NCBI RefSeq assembly: GCF_907164915.1 | Contig: NC_061867.1 | Span: 42,745,242-42,809,241, forward strand | Source of the DNA: Impatiens glandulifera | Lineage: Eukaryota; Streptophyta; Magnoliopsida; Ericales; Balsaminaceae | Length of the DNA stretch: 64,000 nt | Reading direction: 5' to 3' | Shown: in pieces, positions 11,600 through 23,036 of the stretch | Layout: every line of letters starts with the position of its first letter | Numbering within the stretch: the first letter of the stretch is position 1 | The notes under the pieces: model-generated | Seen by the model: the letters and a program-made list of their open reading frames with translations, nothing else | What the model was told of the DNA's origin: nothing | Database searches by the model: none | Program-made: the position numbers and the translations under genes

Positions 11600-12990
11600 C
11601 TTTTTCAATGGGCCGGTCCAATTATCTATTTATTAGGTTATGTATTGGTTAGTGTTTCAGGGAATCAATTGTTATATAAACTTGTTTCATAACTCTAATT
11701 TGTTTATGTCATTATTTCTATTCTTATTTACTCAATATATTCTTCCTTATAAATAGACGTAATAAAGTTTTATTTTGGTGAATCACGTTAAATATGTGTC
11801 ATTTTATTGTTTACGATATTTTCTTACATTTAGTTATATCAAACTGGAATCAAAGTTTCAGGATTAAAATCAATATGTTTATTGGGAGAAATAAATTCAG
11901 TTTATGACAAATCAAAATACAGCCTCTACTGAAATATCATGGCTTATGTCAACCATTGAAGTTGTTGACAGAAGCAGAAATATCCCTAAGATAGTAATTT
12001 TAGAGAAGAAGATATATAGATTCAATAATTATGTTGTGTCTTGTAGATGATGTCATCATCGAGATCTTAAAGGAGAAGAATATCACTAGGTTATGGTTGA
12101 AGTTGGAGAGCCTCTACATGATGAAGTCGCTCACTAATAAGTTGTTTATGAAACAACGCTTGTTCACTCTATGAATGCAAGAAGGCATACAAATCAGATA
12201 AGTATTTTTGGGCCGCAACAGTGACTATAACATGATATTTGATAAATCATAGGCCTCACACCGGGTTTAACTACAAAATACCTTATGAGGTATGGTTTGG
12301 AAAATCTGCTAATTACTTAGGTCTGAAAGCTTTTGACTACACAGTTTATTATCATGTCAATGAGGGTAAACTAGAGTAAAAAATGAAGAATATAGTATTT
12401 ATGGGATTTGGAGATGGTGTCAAAGGATAAAAAGTATGGTCTCCATATGAGAGAAGATGTATTTTTAGTAGAAACATCATCTTTGATGAAAATCCTATAC
12501 TTATTTCTATTGTTAAAGCTATAGAAGAAAGTAGTAGTGTTGATAAAGATAAAAACTACACTACAAAAAGAGATAGAACATCACGTTAAGACTCAATTGT
12601 TAGAGCCTGAACAATTAGATTATCAATCTTTCTAAAGTTATTCATTAGAGTGTAGTTGAAGGTCGTTTAAGTACGAATAAAGTTAGTTGACCACCTTAGA
12701 GATACAATTATGAGGATATGGTTGGTTATGCACTACAGGTTTCTAAGGAAGGTTTCTAAGGAGGAAGTGAATACATATAAACCACCCACCTACATAGAAT
12801 ATGTATCTAGTTCTGAAGTTGCATAGTGGTTTGTAGCAATAGGAGATTAGATGGAATCACTTTAGAAGATTCATACTCGAGAGTTAGTCTACAGGGAGAA
12901 TGATTATTAATTGCAAATGAGTTTTCAAGAAGAAAGAAGGGATGTCAAATTTTAGAGATTCAAGTTTAAGGCTCGAGTTATTGAAGAGAT
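11600..12990 (+). pseudogene. Copia fossil A: LTR end, gag piece fused to integrase end, RT start
   Basis: An LTR-like part with a TATAAATAG box (near 11750) ends before a primer-site-like tggaatcaaagt at 11845-11856 (compare TGGTATCAGAGC). A gag piece follows at about 11906-12178 (IVILEKKIYRFNNYV and LKLESLYMMKSLTNKLFMKQ). The sequence then jumps to the integrase C-terminus at about 12250-12500 (FNYKIPYEVWFGKSANYLGL, YYHVNEGKLE, KVWSPYERRCIFSRNIIFDE). An RT N-terminal piece lies at about 12690-12980 (YKPPTYIEYVSSSEVA). Protease and integrase core are missing. The fossil ends where a Tat LTR starts at 12992. Confidence 0.7.
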
Positions 12991-12991
12991 T

Positions 12992-14335
12992 TGTAAGCAC
13001 TAAAAATCTAAATGCCCAATTTATAAATTTTAAAATAATTGTTTTGAATATTTCCGAATAAATAAATCAAAATTATTAACCCCAAGGTTAAAATCATAAT
13101 TAAACAATTAGTTATATTAATTATTGTGATAATTAAAACCTAATTAATTAAGGATAATGGTCAAATAAAATAAATAAAATCTTTTGTGATAACTGTTGTA
13201 CTCATTTTATCTCAAAATAATCTTAGAAAAATTAAGGGATTAAAATAAATAAATTAGGATGAAATGTGGTATCCATTCTATATCCAAATGTTAATTATTT
13301 AACCCAAAAATATACAAAAATAAAATAAGTTTCCCAAATATTTGTTATATTTATTTTAAATATTTTTTGTATTTTAAAGATTTAAAAATAAAGTCAAAAG
13401 GGTGAAAGAAAAATCGATTTCAAATAAACCCTTAAAGTTTTAAAAATAAAAATAAATTAGTGATCCTATGCGGCCGAAACTCTGAAAAATGGTTGACCAT
13501 CAGATGAGCATTGGATTGTCATCCAAATCACTTAAGGCGCATGCGTCGCCCACTACAACGAAAGTATTGCGCGCTTGCGAAGTAGGAGATCAGATAATGT
13601 GCGCGTTAGCCCATTAGCTGAAATGCGACGGAACACTCCATCGCTGACAGAACGCTGACATAACGCTCCGCTTTCGCCAAAAATATCCGAAACGATGTTA
13701 TTTCTCCCTGGTCTGTCTTCTTAGTCACGATCAAGTCCCATCTTTGATTTTTCAAAGATGGAACTTTGCCGATAATCCACCTTTTTGGCTTATTCAAAAA
13801 CTGAAACGATCATCCTACCATATTGATTATTTTGCCTACGATCTAAGGCTACATCATGCCCCGATCGGGCAAGTTGAACCAATAACAACCAAAATGCCAT
13901 TAATGACTTTTGACTAATTCAGACCACTTGACCCCCTCAACTGACTCTAGAGGCTATAAACAACCTCCCTTAACAAATCCGAAGCCAAGAGATAAGATCT
14001 CAAACCTTAAATCGGGATTTATAAAAAATCCACCATTAAAGCTCAAGCTTCTAGATTTTTTGAAATCTCTGTATATGACCTTAAAGCTTGAATTCAGGCA
14101 TCTAGAAAACTACCCTAAGGTCTAAGGAGTGCTCTCCAACACTTGGTAAGCTTCTAATCACCCTTTAATTCATACTTCCAATTTGAAAATAAAATTTGTA
14201 TATTTCTATTTTTATAAGCTTTTATGTTGCTTGGTTCTTGAATTTTTTGATTGGAAATTGATCATAGGATAATTTATGAGCTTTCGGTGAAAGACAAGAT
14301 CGATAAATCGATCTTAAACAAAAAAAACACAAATT
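12992..14335 (+). mobile_element. Tat-type LTR, 5' part (copy C)
   Basis: It starts with TGTAAGCACTAAAAATC directly after the Copia fossil. It contains the conserved GC-richer U3 section (13490-13800), the repeat gatcatcctacc, and a TATA-like gctataaac near 13962. It runs into R sequence at about 14335. The minisatellite and LTR end are missing. A 63-codon antisense frame at 13606-13797 is in a different frame from the antisense frames of other copies and is not considered coding. Confidence 0.7.
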
Positions 14336-15429
14336 TAAATTTTAAGATGATAAAATTTACCGTTACTTAAAACATGAAATAAATTTAGGTTCTTCCTAGA
14401 AATAATTATAAACTTAGATCCATAATGTTATGACAATCTTTGCAACTTTACATTTTTAATTTTTAAAAGTAGTTATAGTAGTTTTGATTTCTTAAATAAA
14501 GATCTACCTAGTCGTTTGAGAAAAATATAACCACAAATAATTATTAAAAATTTTAGGCTGAAATTCTAGTTTAGGATGTCTTAATAGATTTGTTATTCAT
14601 CTAAGAAATGTATTACATAATTTCATACTCTATTCTATATTACTATATTTTGTTTTATATTTAAAGAATTTAAAGAAAGAACTTAACTAATTAATAGACT
14701 CAATTTAAATGTATGCCTAAAACATAATTTTCATATTTAAATATGTACCTCTTATTTTGGCTACATCTTTTAGAATAGTGATAAGTAACTTTTCCTGATT
14801 TAAATTAATTGAGATGTATGAATGTAAAACACTTAATATATAGTTTAACAAAATATAATAATAAAACACTTAAGGGAATAATGCATCCAAAGGTTGAGCG
14901 GAATTAGGCTCATGTGCATGTTGGGAAAGAAAACCCTAATATTGAGGATAAATATGTGTTTCTCTTTTGCTAAGCTCAATCGCCCACATCTTTGATTGTA
15001 TTCATCTAAGTGATGCCTCTTCTTTTCTCTCTAAAACTACTTAGTTAGAAGTCTAAAACACAAACTATCATTATGGTGTTAGTTAGATTCTAAGTATAAA
15101 TATTTAAGACATTACATTTCACATGGATACTATTAGATCATAATTCGGTGCTCTATCTAAGACGTAGAATATTCCTAAGTTGCTTGGACAAATATTTACT
15201 TTTTAAAAGTCTATTGAAACTTAAGAGTGCATATTTAAGACTAAATCAAAGAATAAAATGTATAACATTGTGTATTTTCTTTAATTAATATTAAACAATT
15301 AACCAAAACAATTAAAAAATATGGTTTTATATGTTCAAGTTTTGTTGGTTATAGAATTTTACAATAACAATAAATAATTCAAATAATTGTATAAACTCAT
15401 TTTTTACTATGGATGGTTTATTACAGGTA

Positions 15430-15605
15430 ATCTCCAAGTTAATCATGGTTCCCTACAAAGATGTATGACAATTGGAAATAAATTAATTCTAATTGTTGAT
15501 AAAAGGGATCGAATAACAACCATTGTTCCCAACCTTGTGTACACTTTATCCAACCATCGAAGAACAACTCAAGATTCTTGGAGAAGACAATTTTGGAAAA
15601 GAAGG
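15430..15605 (-). pseudogene. PMD N-terminal exon relic in R copy C, best preserved
   Basis: The minus-strand frame reads NLELFFDGWIKCTQG then WEQWLLFDPFYQQLELIYFQ. The open PMD frame at 59.7 kb has SFDGWRKPTDRWEQWVSQMR and RYQSLW at the same spacing. Both share FDGW, WEQW and YQ. Nucleotide similarity is also visible (tcgatggttgg and gttgggaacaatgg in both). The rest of the exon is not conserved. An open plus-strand frame across the same bases (15387-15689) is a shadow. Confidence 0.6.
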
Positions 15606-16169
15606 AAATCTGCCTTTCTGTATATAGACATATTGGCATATAGGCATTTAAGTTGTTCATTTTTTCCCTCTAATCACATTGGTATTTAATTTCATATATT
15701 ACATATAATATTTTACCTTCTTTCTTAACTCTTTTTTATTAATTAATTAAAAAATGTTATTATTAGATTTCAAAAATCTCAATTCCTTTATATTGATTGT
15801 ATTAAATGATTTCAAACTTTTAACTTTTATAAAAAATATTACTTTTACTAATTACATAATATTTTTTTATTAAATTTTGAAACTCATAGTTTCTTTATTT
15901 TGATTAAATTAAATGATTTGAAACATAGAAGATATAATTTTTTGACCCATACAAATATTGATGTGTTATTCAATTATAAAGAATAATATAATATCTTTTA
16001 TGATATTTCTGCTTCTTACAGTTTTTTTTTCCATTGAATTATCACAAAATATTAAAAAAAACAATTCAATAGGTGTGATAAATAAATGTTAGTCATCACA
16101 TCATCAGTGTTGTTTTTTTACCCTTTACTATTTAAAATGCAAATTTGAATATGCAAAATAATTAAATAA

Positions 16170-16240
16170 TTGTTCCCAAAGTTTTGTACACTTTCTAAGT
16201 TATCGAAAAACACCTCAAAATTCTTGGAAGAGATAGTGTC
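16170..16240 (-). pseudogene. second PMD-like relic in R copy C
   Basis: The minus-strand words ttgaggtgtttttcgataac, agaaagtgtacaaaactt and tgggaacaatt parallel those of the relic at 15430-15605, about 680 bp away. Similar second pieces occur near 27270-27320 and 40885-40970, so R seems to have carried two copies of this exon segment. Confidence 0.4.
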
Positions 16241-16849
16241 GGTAAAAAGAGGAAGATGTTAGATATGTACTTGGGTCTGTCCTATTTAGTTTTTTTTAGT
16301 TAATTTGGTTTTTCTCTCTCTTTCTCTTCATTACTTCAATTTTTAATCACTTTATTTCTTTATTTAAAATATCATTTTATTATTACCAATTTTTTTTAAA
16401 TTTTAAATTATTAAATTCTATTACCCAGTGACACGCTCTATAATTTTTAACAAAAATAGAGACTTAAATGTTCAAAAATTCATTCTATCCAAATAAACTT
16501 TTTCATATTTTATATAAGTTTTTGTTATCACTCTAACTAAAATAAAACAAAAACCTAATTTAGGACGGCAATTGGACTCATTACATTTTGGTCAAACCAA
16601 AATCTATTAAAAAATTAATAATTTAAAAAAATATATATTTTTAATATTTGTATAATTATATATATTTAAAATCAAATAGTAGTAAATCTCCAATAGTATA
16701 ACAAATTATTTAAAAACAAATTATCTTCTTTTTAAGAATTAATTAGAAAATGTTAATTGACTTAAAAAATTAATTTTCTAAATTAAATAATTATTTTAAA
16801 TAAAAATATAATTTATTTTTACACACATTAATAATGTTTTGATTGATTA

Positions 16850-16852
<3 letters not shown>
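16241..16852. other. AT-rich R tail, no gene seen
   Basis: AT-rich sequence shared in part with 27360-27900 (ctctctctttctcttcatta, aaacccaatttaagac types). Confidence 0.5.

Positions 16853-16917
<65 letters not shown>
16853..16917. repeat. (TA)n microsatellite
   Basis: About 65 bp of pure TA dinucleotide directly abutting the left end of the TIR element. Confidence 0.97.
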
Positions 16918-16920
<3 letters not shown>

Positions 16921-17993
16921 GCTAGTTTGATTCAGCTTATTCTTAGCTTATTGACGTCAATTTATCCAGCTTATTCTCAGTTATTCTAGGTAAGTTTGAT
17001 ATGATTTTAGCTTATTTAATTGTTAAGCTTGACTATGTTTGATTCAGTTTATACACGCTTAGCTTATTTTTTTATTTATTTATAATATTATTTAATAATT
17101 AATATTCTATATATATATATAATGTTATATATTTATTAATTTAATTTTAAATATTAATAGATGATTTAAATTAAAAAATAATATATATTTCAAAATAAAT
17201 TATATTAATATATTAATTTTTATAAGTTTTTTTTAATATATAATTTTAAATATTAATAAATGACTTAAATTAAAAAAATTATATATTCTAAAATAAATGA
17301 TATGAATAAAAAAAATAATTTATTATTATATATATTTTTTACATTTTCACGTTCTACCTCCGATATAATCTTTTTCATTTATTTTTGAGTTCTCTCACCC
17401 CTATTAGTATTATCATTCATTTCAATTGTAATTCGATACTTTTAGATAATTAAGGCTAGTTTAATTTCTAAAATTATAATTATAAATAAAAAAATCATAA
17501 TGTATTTAAATTTTATATTTTGCTTAATTATTTTATATATTAAGATACATATATTATAAATAATAAATAAAAATATATTTAAATGTATATTTTTTTATTA
17601 TAATAATTTTATATAAATATATATAAATATTATAAATATATGGAATAAATGAGAGATAATGAATAAAATGATTAGAGATAGATTAAATTGATGAGAGAGA
17701 ATGAATAAAATAATTAGAAATGAATGAAATAGATGAGAGAGAATAAATGAAAAAATATTTAAAATTGATGAGAAAGAAAAACGCTGAGATTATAATCTTA
17801 AACGGTGAAATTATAATCTTAAACGCTGAGGAAGGAGGGAGGAAGGAGGTAGAGAGAAATTTGAGTTTAAACGCAAAAATGTGTTTGATTATAATTTTTT
17901 GAGTGAGTTTATTACGCAAAATTACTGTAGAATGTAGCAGCTTATTATGCAGACGCCAATAAGCTGCTTATAAACGCTAAATCAAACATGCCC
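16918..17993. mobile_element. ~1.1 kb TIR element inserted in a TA tract
   Basis: The left end ggctagtttgattcagctta and the inverted right end gggcatgtttgatttagcgt match at most positions. Related words (cagcttattctc, aataagctgcttataaacgc) extend the inverted ends. Both ends are flanked by TA repeats, so a TA-type target duplication cannot be separated from the microsatellite. The inside is AT-rich with no transposase frame, so it is a non-autonomous TIR element. Superfamily unassigned (TA target and end words suggest PIF/Harbinger or hAT-like MITEs). Confidence 0.55.
17651..17825. repeat. tandem repeats inside the TIR element (42 bp and 22 bp units)
   Basis: Three diverged ~42 bp units start gagag(a/g)ta/atgaat (17651, 17693, 17735). 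They are followed by two near-identical ~22 bp units containing attataatcttaaacg. Confidence 0.75.
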
Positions 17994-18294
17994 ATATATA
18001 TATATATATATCTCGGGAACACCAGCTCTAAGATTCTCGAAATTAAAAAGAAGGACAAAGGAATTAAGATGTGAATAATATAATAATTTCAGTTTTATTC
18101 CAATTACATCGTTCAAATACTGTCAATTATTTATCTTAAAAAAGATTTTGTTATCACCCTTAAATAAAAACCTTCGTTAACAATCGAGTAACAATGGGAC
18201 CAAAATAACTATTAAATATTTTTTCATTGAACTCATCAAAAGTATATATTTTTTTTTCTATTTGAATAAAAATGACAATAAAAGCATGTACTCT
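17994..18294. other. short spacer, no gene seen
   Basis: A TA tract (17994-18010) and AT-rich sequence up to the solo LTR. Confidence 0.5.
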
Positions 18295-21200
18295 AGTAAG
18301 CACTAAAAATTTATACTCCAATTTATTATATTAAAATAATTATTTTGAATTATTTTTAAGTAAATAAGATTAAAATAATTAACCCTATGACCAAAAATAT
18401 ATTTAAAACAGTTAATTAGAATTAATTAATGTGTTAATTAATCAAATTAATTGAATGTAAGAAAAAAATAAATAAAAAAATATTTGGGATAAATGTTATA
18501 CCCATAATATATTAAAATAATTTTAGAAAAATTAAAGGACAAAAAATAAATAATTTAGAGTGATTTTTTTTTATCCAATTCACCTAAAATAATTATTTAT
18601 TTAAATCCTAATTATAAAAAATATAAAAAAAAATTTGTACAAAAATATTTTTCATATTTATTTTAATATTTTGTGTATTTAAAAAAGATCAAAATTAAAG
18701 TGAAAAGGGTGAAAAATATCAATTTCAAATAAACTCTTAAGGTTTTAAATAAAAATAAAAAAATAAATATTTGTAATCGGATGTAGACGAAAATAAATGA
18801 ATCCAAGTGCAGCATAAACCGCGTCCATCAGATGGATGCTTGAATCCAATCGAACGGGTTAAAGAGCTCTGTGTAGCCCATTGTAAGGTAGCGCACGCCA
18901 AGGAACACAAGATCAAGTAATGGGACGTCAACCCCATTAGCCGAAAACACCCAAACGCCAACAACGCTCGACGGAACGCGGACGGAACACCAGGATACGC
19001 ATGAAGCATCGTCGTTTTATGCGCCAACTTCAACTTCATCGCGACCGCCAATCAGATAGACATGAAGATCCGTGGATGATCTTCTTAACTTGGAACTCAG
19101 TCTTTAGTGAAAAAAATGTCTGATTCAAAGCCCAGAATGATCACCCTATGATGGTGGTCATTCTCCCCTACAAAAATAGGGATGAATTACCCTATTCCGA
19201 TGACTATCAGCTAAGAACAATCAAAAGTCATTAATGGTTTTTGACTGATTCAGGCCATTAAGCTTCTCCAACCAACCTAGGATGAGTATAAATACTACCC
19301 TCAAGTCATTTCGAAGCCAACCAACCAACATAGCCCCCCTTAAAATGATGAAAATCCAAATCTGCCATTAAAGCTTCAAAGTTTCGGATTTTTCGGATTT
19401 TCTTTTTATGGCTTGAAAGCTTGGATCTGTGCATTCAGAAAGCTTCCATAAGGATCAATATGTGTTCTTCAATCCTTTCTCGGGTTCTAAACATCCTCAA
19501 ATTCATATTTACGGTTTGAATTTAAAATTTTTTATATTTCAAATTACAGAAGCTTGTATGTTTGTTGTTTATATGATTTATGATTGAATATTGATCCTAG
19601 GATCATTTAAAAACTATTTGGATATGATATAATCGATCAATTGATCTAACATATAAAAACCCAAATTTGAATTTTCAAAATAAAAAACGAGTTTGTTGTT
19701 CTTAAGTTAATTTTGTTGAATCACAGTCCATAAAGCTTCCCAACATGATTGTAAACATGTTGGACACTCATTTGGATCATGTTTGTTCAATCCCGATCAT
19801 ATGTTTGATCAAAATCCAAATTTCAAATAAAATAAATTTGTTGATGTTCTTTAATTGGTCAAAATGAACGGCTAGAGTTTTTGTTTTGATACCATTCAAG
19901 TATATGTGATATAAGAAAGCTATTGCATAACTCCTTTTACTTCAAAACATCTTTAAAATCAAAAACCCATATTTTGATCTCAAACTATTTTGAACAAATT
20001 GATCATCATCTAAGTCGATTGATATCTTGAGATGATGATTAACATGTTTATGAGAACTTTGTGAAGCTACCCAAGCTCATGGATCAAATAATTAGAGCTA
20101 AAAAAATGAATTAAAAAAAAATGATTACTTGTATTCTTGAGGACCGAGACCTGTGAGTAAAGGACCAAAAGATCCGATTCAGAATCTTCGGTTCGTATCG
20201 AGACCAAGGATCGAGAAACTCAACATAGAATCTAGATCAAGGACTGATGTTCTTGAGTTAAGACCAAGACCAATGACCTATGTTCTTGAGTTAGGACCTT
20301 GGGATCCGACCGAGGATTTCCACATATGATCGAAAGGTCTAATCCTAGGACCGGGTTTCCTAAACCTAGGACCAAGTATCCTAAATCATAGGACCGAGCT
20401 TCTTAGACCTAGGATCGAGCATCCTAACCCTAGGACCAAGCTTCCTAGACCTAGGACCGAGAGTCCCAACCTTATTATCGAGCCTCCAAAACCCTACGAA
20501 CGAGCCTCCTAGACATAGGACCAAGCTTTCTAGACCCTAGGACTGAGTATCCCTACACCTCGACCAAGAGACTCCAGTACTCAAACTGAGAGCTCCCGAG
20601 CTCAAATCGATGGTCTCCGGACTCCGACTGATAAAATTGGACCCGAACTTTAGGACTCCATTCCTAAGGATTGTTTGGTTCCACTTTTCAAAATCCAAAA
20701 TTATTTTTATAATTTTGGGACTCCAAATCATTTTCTAAAAATTCCGAAAAATTAGAAAATGCATTTTGAATATTTTTAGGATGTTTCCACAAATTTTTTT
20801 TAATAAGGGCTCGTTTGGTGTTTATTTCTAAACCTTAATATCCTTAAAAATGACTAATAATCTTCAGGTATTTCTACCATAGTTATCATCTACAATAGGT
20901 ACCAATATTTAAATATTGTTGTTTCAATATTTTAAATAACGCCAAAATCTAGAAGCATGACTAGGACCGGAAGAATAATTTGTTAAAACTCAAAACGTTA
21001 TACATCCGATTTTCAAAAAACCAAGTTTATAAAGTAAAGACCCTTTTCAAATGGGTACGGAGGACATAAGGCAAAACCCTTTCCTAAGTATCACCAAACT
21101 TCAAACCAAAACGAAACACTGATGCAAAATACGTTTGTACACGTACACCTTTTTATTGATTTTCTAAAATCAATCGGTGACTATTTCTTCAAATAAATAC

Positions 21201-21492
21201 TCTTTCTTAAATTAATTATGTTTAATTAATTTAAAATCAAATTTCATAAAATAATCAAATTATCATTTGACTATAGCAAATTCCAGATTATTAAAATTTT
21301 AACAAAATTAATTATTTTTACATAATTAATTTAAAGTTGTCAGGTACTCTTAAAATCTTTTAAAATAATTTTTAAAAAATGTGTGGCATGCAAACTAATG
21401 TTAAAATTATATATCTCGAGCCACTCAGAGCATGTATTGCCACGTGTCACGCCAAGCGACGCGTGCTAAGCTATGGGATCTCCAGAGGTTAT
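18295..21492 (+). mobile_element. solo Tat-type LTR, ~3.2 kb
   Basis: It starts agtaagcactaaaaattta (family consensus TGTAAGCAC) and ends ccagaggttata (family end GTTACA), so both terminal dinucleotides have decayed. The flanking 5 bp are actct on the left and actcc on the right, a probable target duplication. Internal landmarks follow family order: AT-rich head, GC-richer U3 part (18770-19080), TATAAATA at 19287-19294, the 21 bp minisatellite, then a conserved tail (20870-21490) that also appears inverted at 30436-31050. No primer site or internal region follows, as expected for a solo LTR made by LTR recombination. A 104-codon antisense frame at 18737-19051 is not conserved in other copies. 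Confidence 0.75.
20150..20640. repeat. 21 bp minisatellite inside the Tat LTR
   Basis: The clearest array of the family. Units such as cctaggaccaagcttcctag (plus one base) repeat with a 21 bp period between about 20340 and 20560 and are more diverged on either side. All full-length LTR copies in the window carry a version of different length. Confidence 0.85.
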
Positions 21493-22837
21493 AACTCCCC
21501 CAAAAATTAATTTTGAAATTTTAATGGAATTCAATTTCTCGACGTAATATGTGGTAATCGATATCATCGTCATGGGACTAACATCCTACTTTTACTAGTA
21601 TTGGAGTATTTGTCACGTTGCTAACAACTTTTTTAATACTATCTTCGCTGATAGTAGAATGAGTTTAAAAGATAAGCCCGATAAAAAAATTGAATAATTA
21701 AACGTCCATACATGATACACATATTTGAGCCTTTACTAAAAACTGCTATAATATTATTTAAATCCAATACATTGTGACATTATTTAAGATTATTTAACTA
21801 TTTTAATAATTTAGTTAACATATTAATTACTTCAAACTTATAAAATTTTTATATTAGTGTAATATTATTTAAATACAAATATGATATTATTTAAATTATT
21901 TAATATTATTCAAATTATTGTAATACTTTATGTAACATATTAATTCTTTCAATCCTATAATTTTATATTATTGTAATATTATTTTAACACAATTTATTGT
22001 GACATTATTTAAGATTATATTTTAATAGTTTAGGTAACATTATTAATCCTTTCAATACTATAATTTTATATTCATGTAATATTATTTAAATAAAATCCAT
22101 TATGACATTATTTAAGATTATTCACTATTGTAATAGTTTAGTTAACATATTAATCCCTTCAATTTAATAATTTTATATTATTGTAATATTTTTTAAATTC
22201 AATCCAGTGACAATTAAACTTATCTCAATAAATTGAACATTTAATTTTTATTCAAAATTTTGAATTATTCAAATTAGTTGTTTCTTTAAATAAATAATAT
22301 TATTGGAAGGTGATATTTTGTATCCATCACTTCTCTTTTTAAAAATTATTAAAGTTAAGGGAAATTATTTTAGTTGTATTTAATATAAAATTATTATTAT
22401 AAAATATAACAAACATTTTTTAGATAAAAGTTGAACAACAATATAAAAACTTTTATAAAAAAGTTTTTTTTTTTTTTTTTACAAAATGTATATATTAGAT
22501 TACTCTATCATTTTTAAAATTATTATCTTATCACCATCATTGTTATAATTACAATAATTTATTATTGAATTGTCAAAATAAAAATTGAAATAATTTTGTT
22601 TATGTTTATTGTGAATTTAATTAGATGAAATTTTTTTTAATAACAAATTGATAAAAAAAAAGTTTATTTTTTAATAAATAAACATTAAATGATAATGATT
22701 AAAATACTAATTTAGACTAAAGTTTAGAAAAACCTTTAATCTTTATAATGTTTACAAATTTATAATTTATTTTACTAATTATTTACAAGACTATATCTGG
22801 CGCAATTTCTTCTCCCACATTTATTTGTATATTTTAT
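21493..22837. other. AT-rich spacer with one tandem array, no gene seen
   Basis: No coding signal. It contains the ~108 bp tandem array listed separately and a (T)n tract near 22464. Confidence 0.5.
21751..22200. repeat. ~108 bp diverged tandem repeat, about four units
   Basis: The word gtaatattatttaaat recurs at about 21751, 21860, 21973, 22076 and 22183. Each is followed by attgtgacattatttaagatt and agttaacatattaat-like blocks. Confidence 0.85.
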
Positions 22838-23036
22838 TTTCATAGAATTATTAAATTTTAAATTAATACTAATAAAAACAAATACTTTTTCTTTTTTCTA
22901 ATTATTTTAATGTTTATTCAACTAGAAGTAACAAAAAATTATATATATATATAACATTCACCTCCCAGTGAATATAGTTGATACCAAAATGTCACGAGTT
23001 CGATTCTCATTCAACTCCCAATGAAGGTTATGGAGT

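Larger units (their letters stand above)
7595..12990 (+). repeat. copy A of a large composite duplicated block
   Basis: The order of sequence here (flank with a tRNA-B-box-like ttcgatt word near 7740, Tat LTR fragment, R segment, AT tracts, Copia fossil) is repeated in the same direction at 22838-30082. The two copies share the same LTR-to-R junction and the same gag-to-integrase fusion in the Copia fossil, so they probably descend from one duplication. Copy A lacks about 0.7 kb of the LTR (near 8185) and about 0.7 kb of R (near 10880) that copy B keeps. Confidence 0.75.
14340..16260 (+). repeat. R segment, copy C (longest forward copy)
   Basis: It extends further left than copies A and B; its head (14345-14590, with ttaaataaagatctacctag) is matched by the inverted copy near 61000-61180. 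Telo-box AAACCCTAA is at 14931-14939, TATA-like gataaatatg at about 14946. The site II words have decayed. Two antisense PMD-like pieces lie inside. Confidence 0.75.

Noticed and set aside
13606..13797. Antisense frames in the GC-richer part of the Tat LTRs (also 18737-19051, 23631-23843, 32893-33156)
   Set aside because: The conserved DNA word cccatctttgatttttcaaa is read in different frames in the copies at 13.7 and 23.8 kb, so no protein is conserved.
15387..15689. 100-codon plus-strand frame in R copy C
   Set aside because: The matching PMD-like signal is on the opposite strand (FDGW...WEQW); the plus frame is not open in other R copies.
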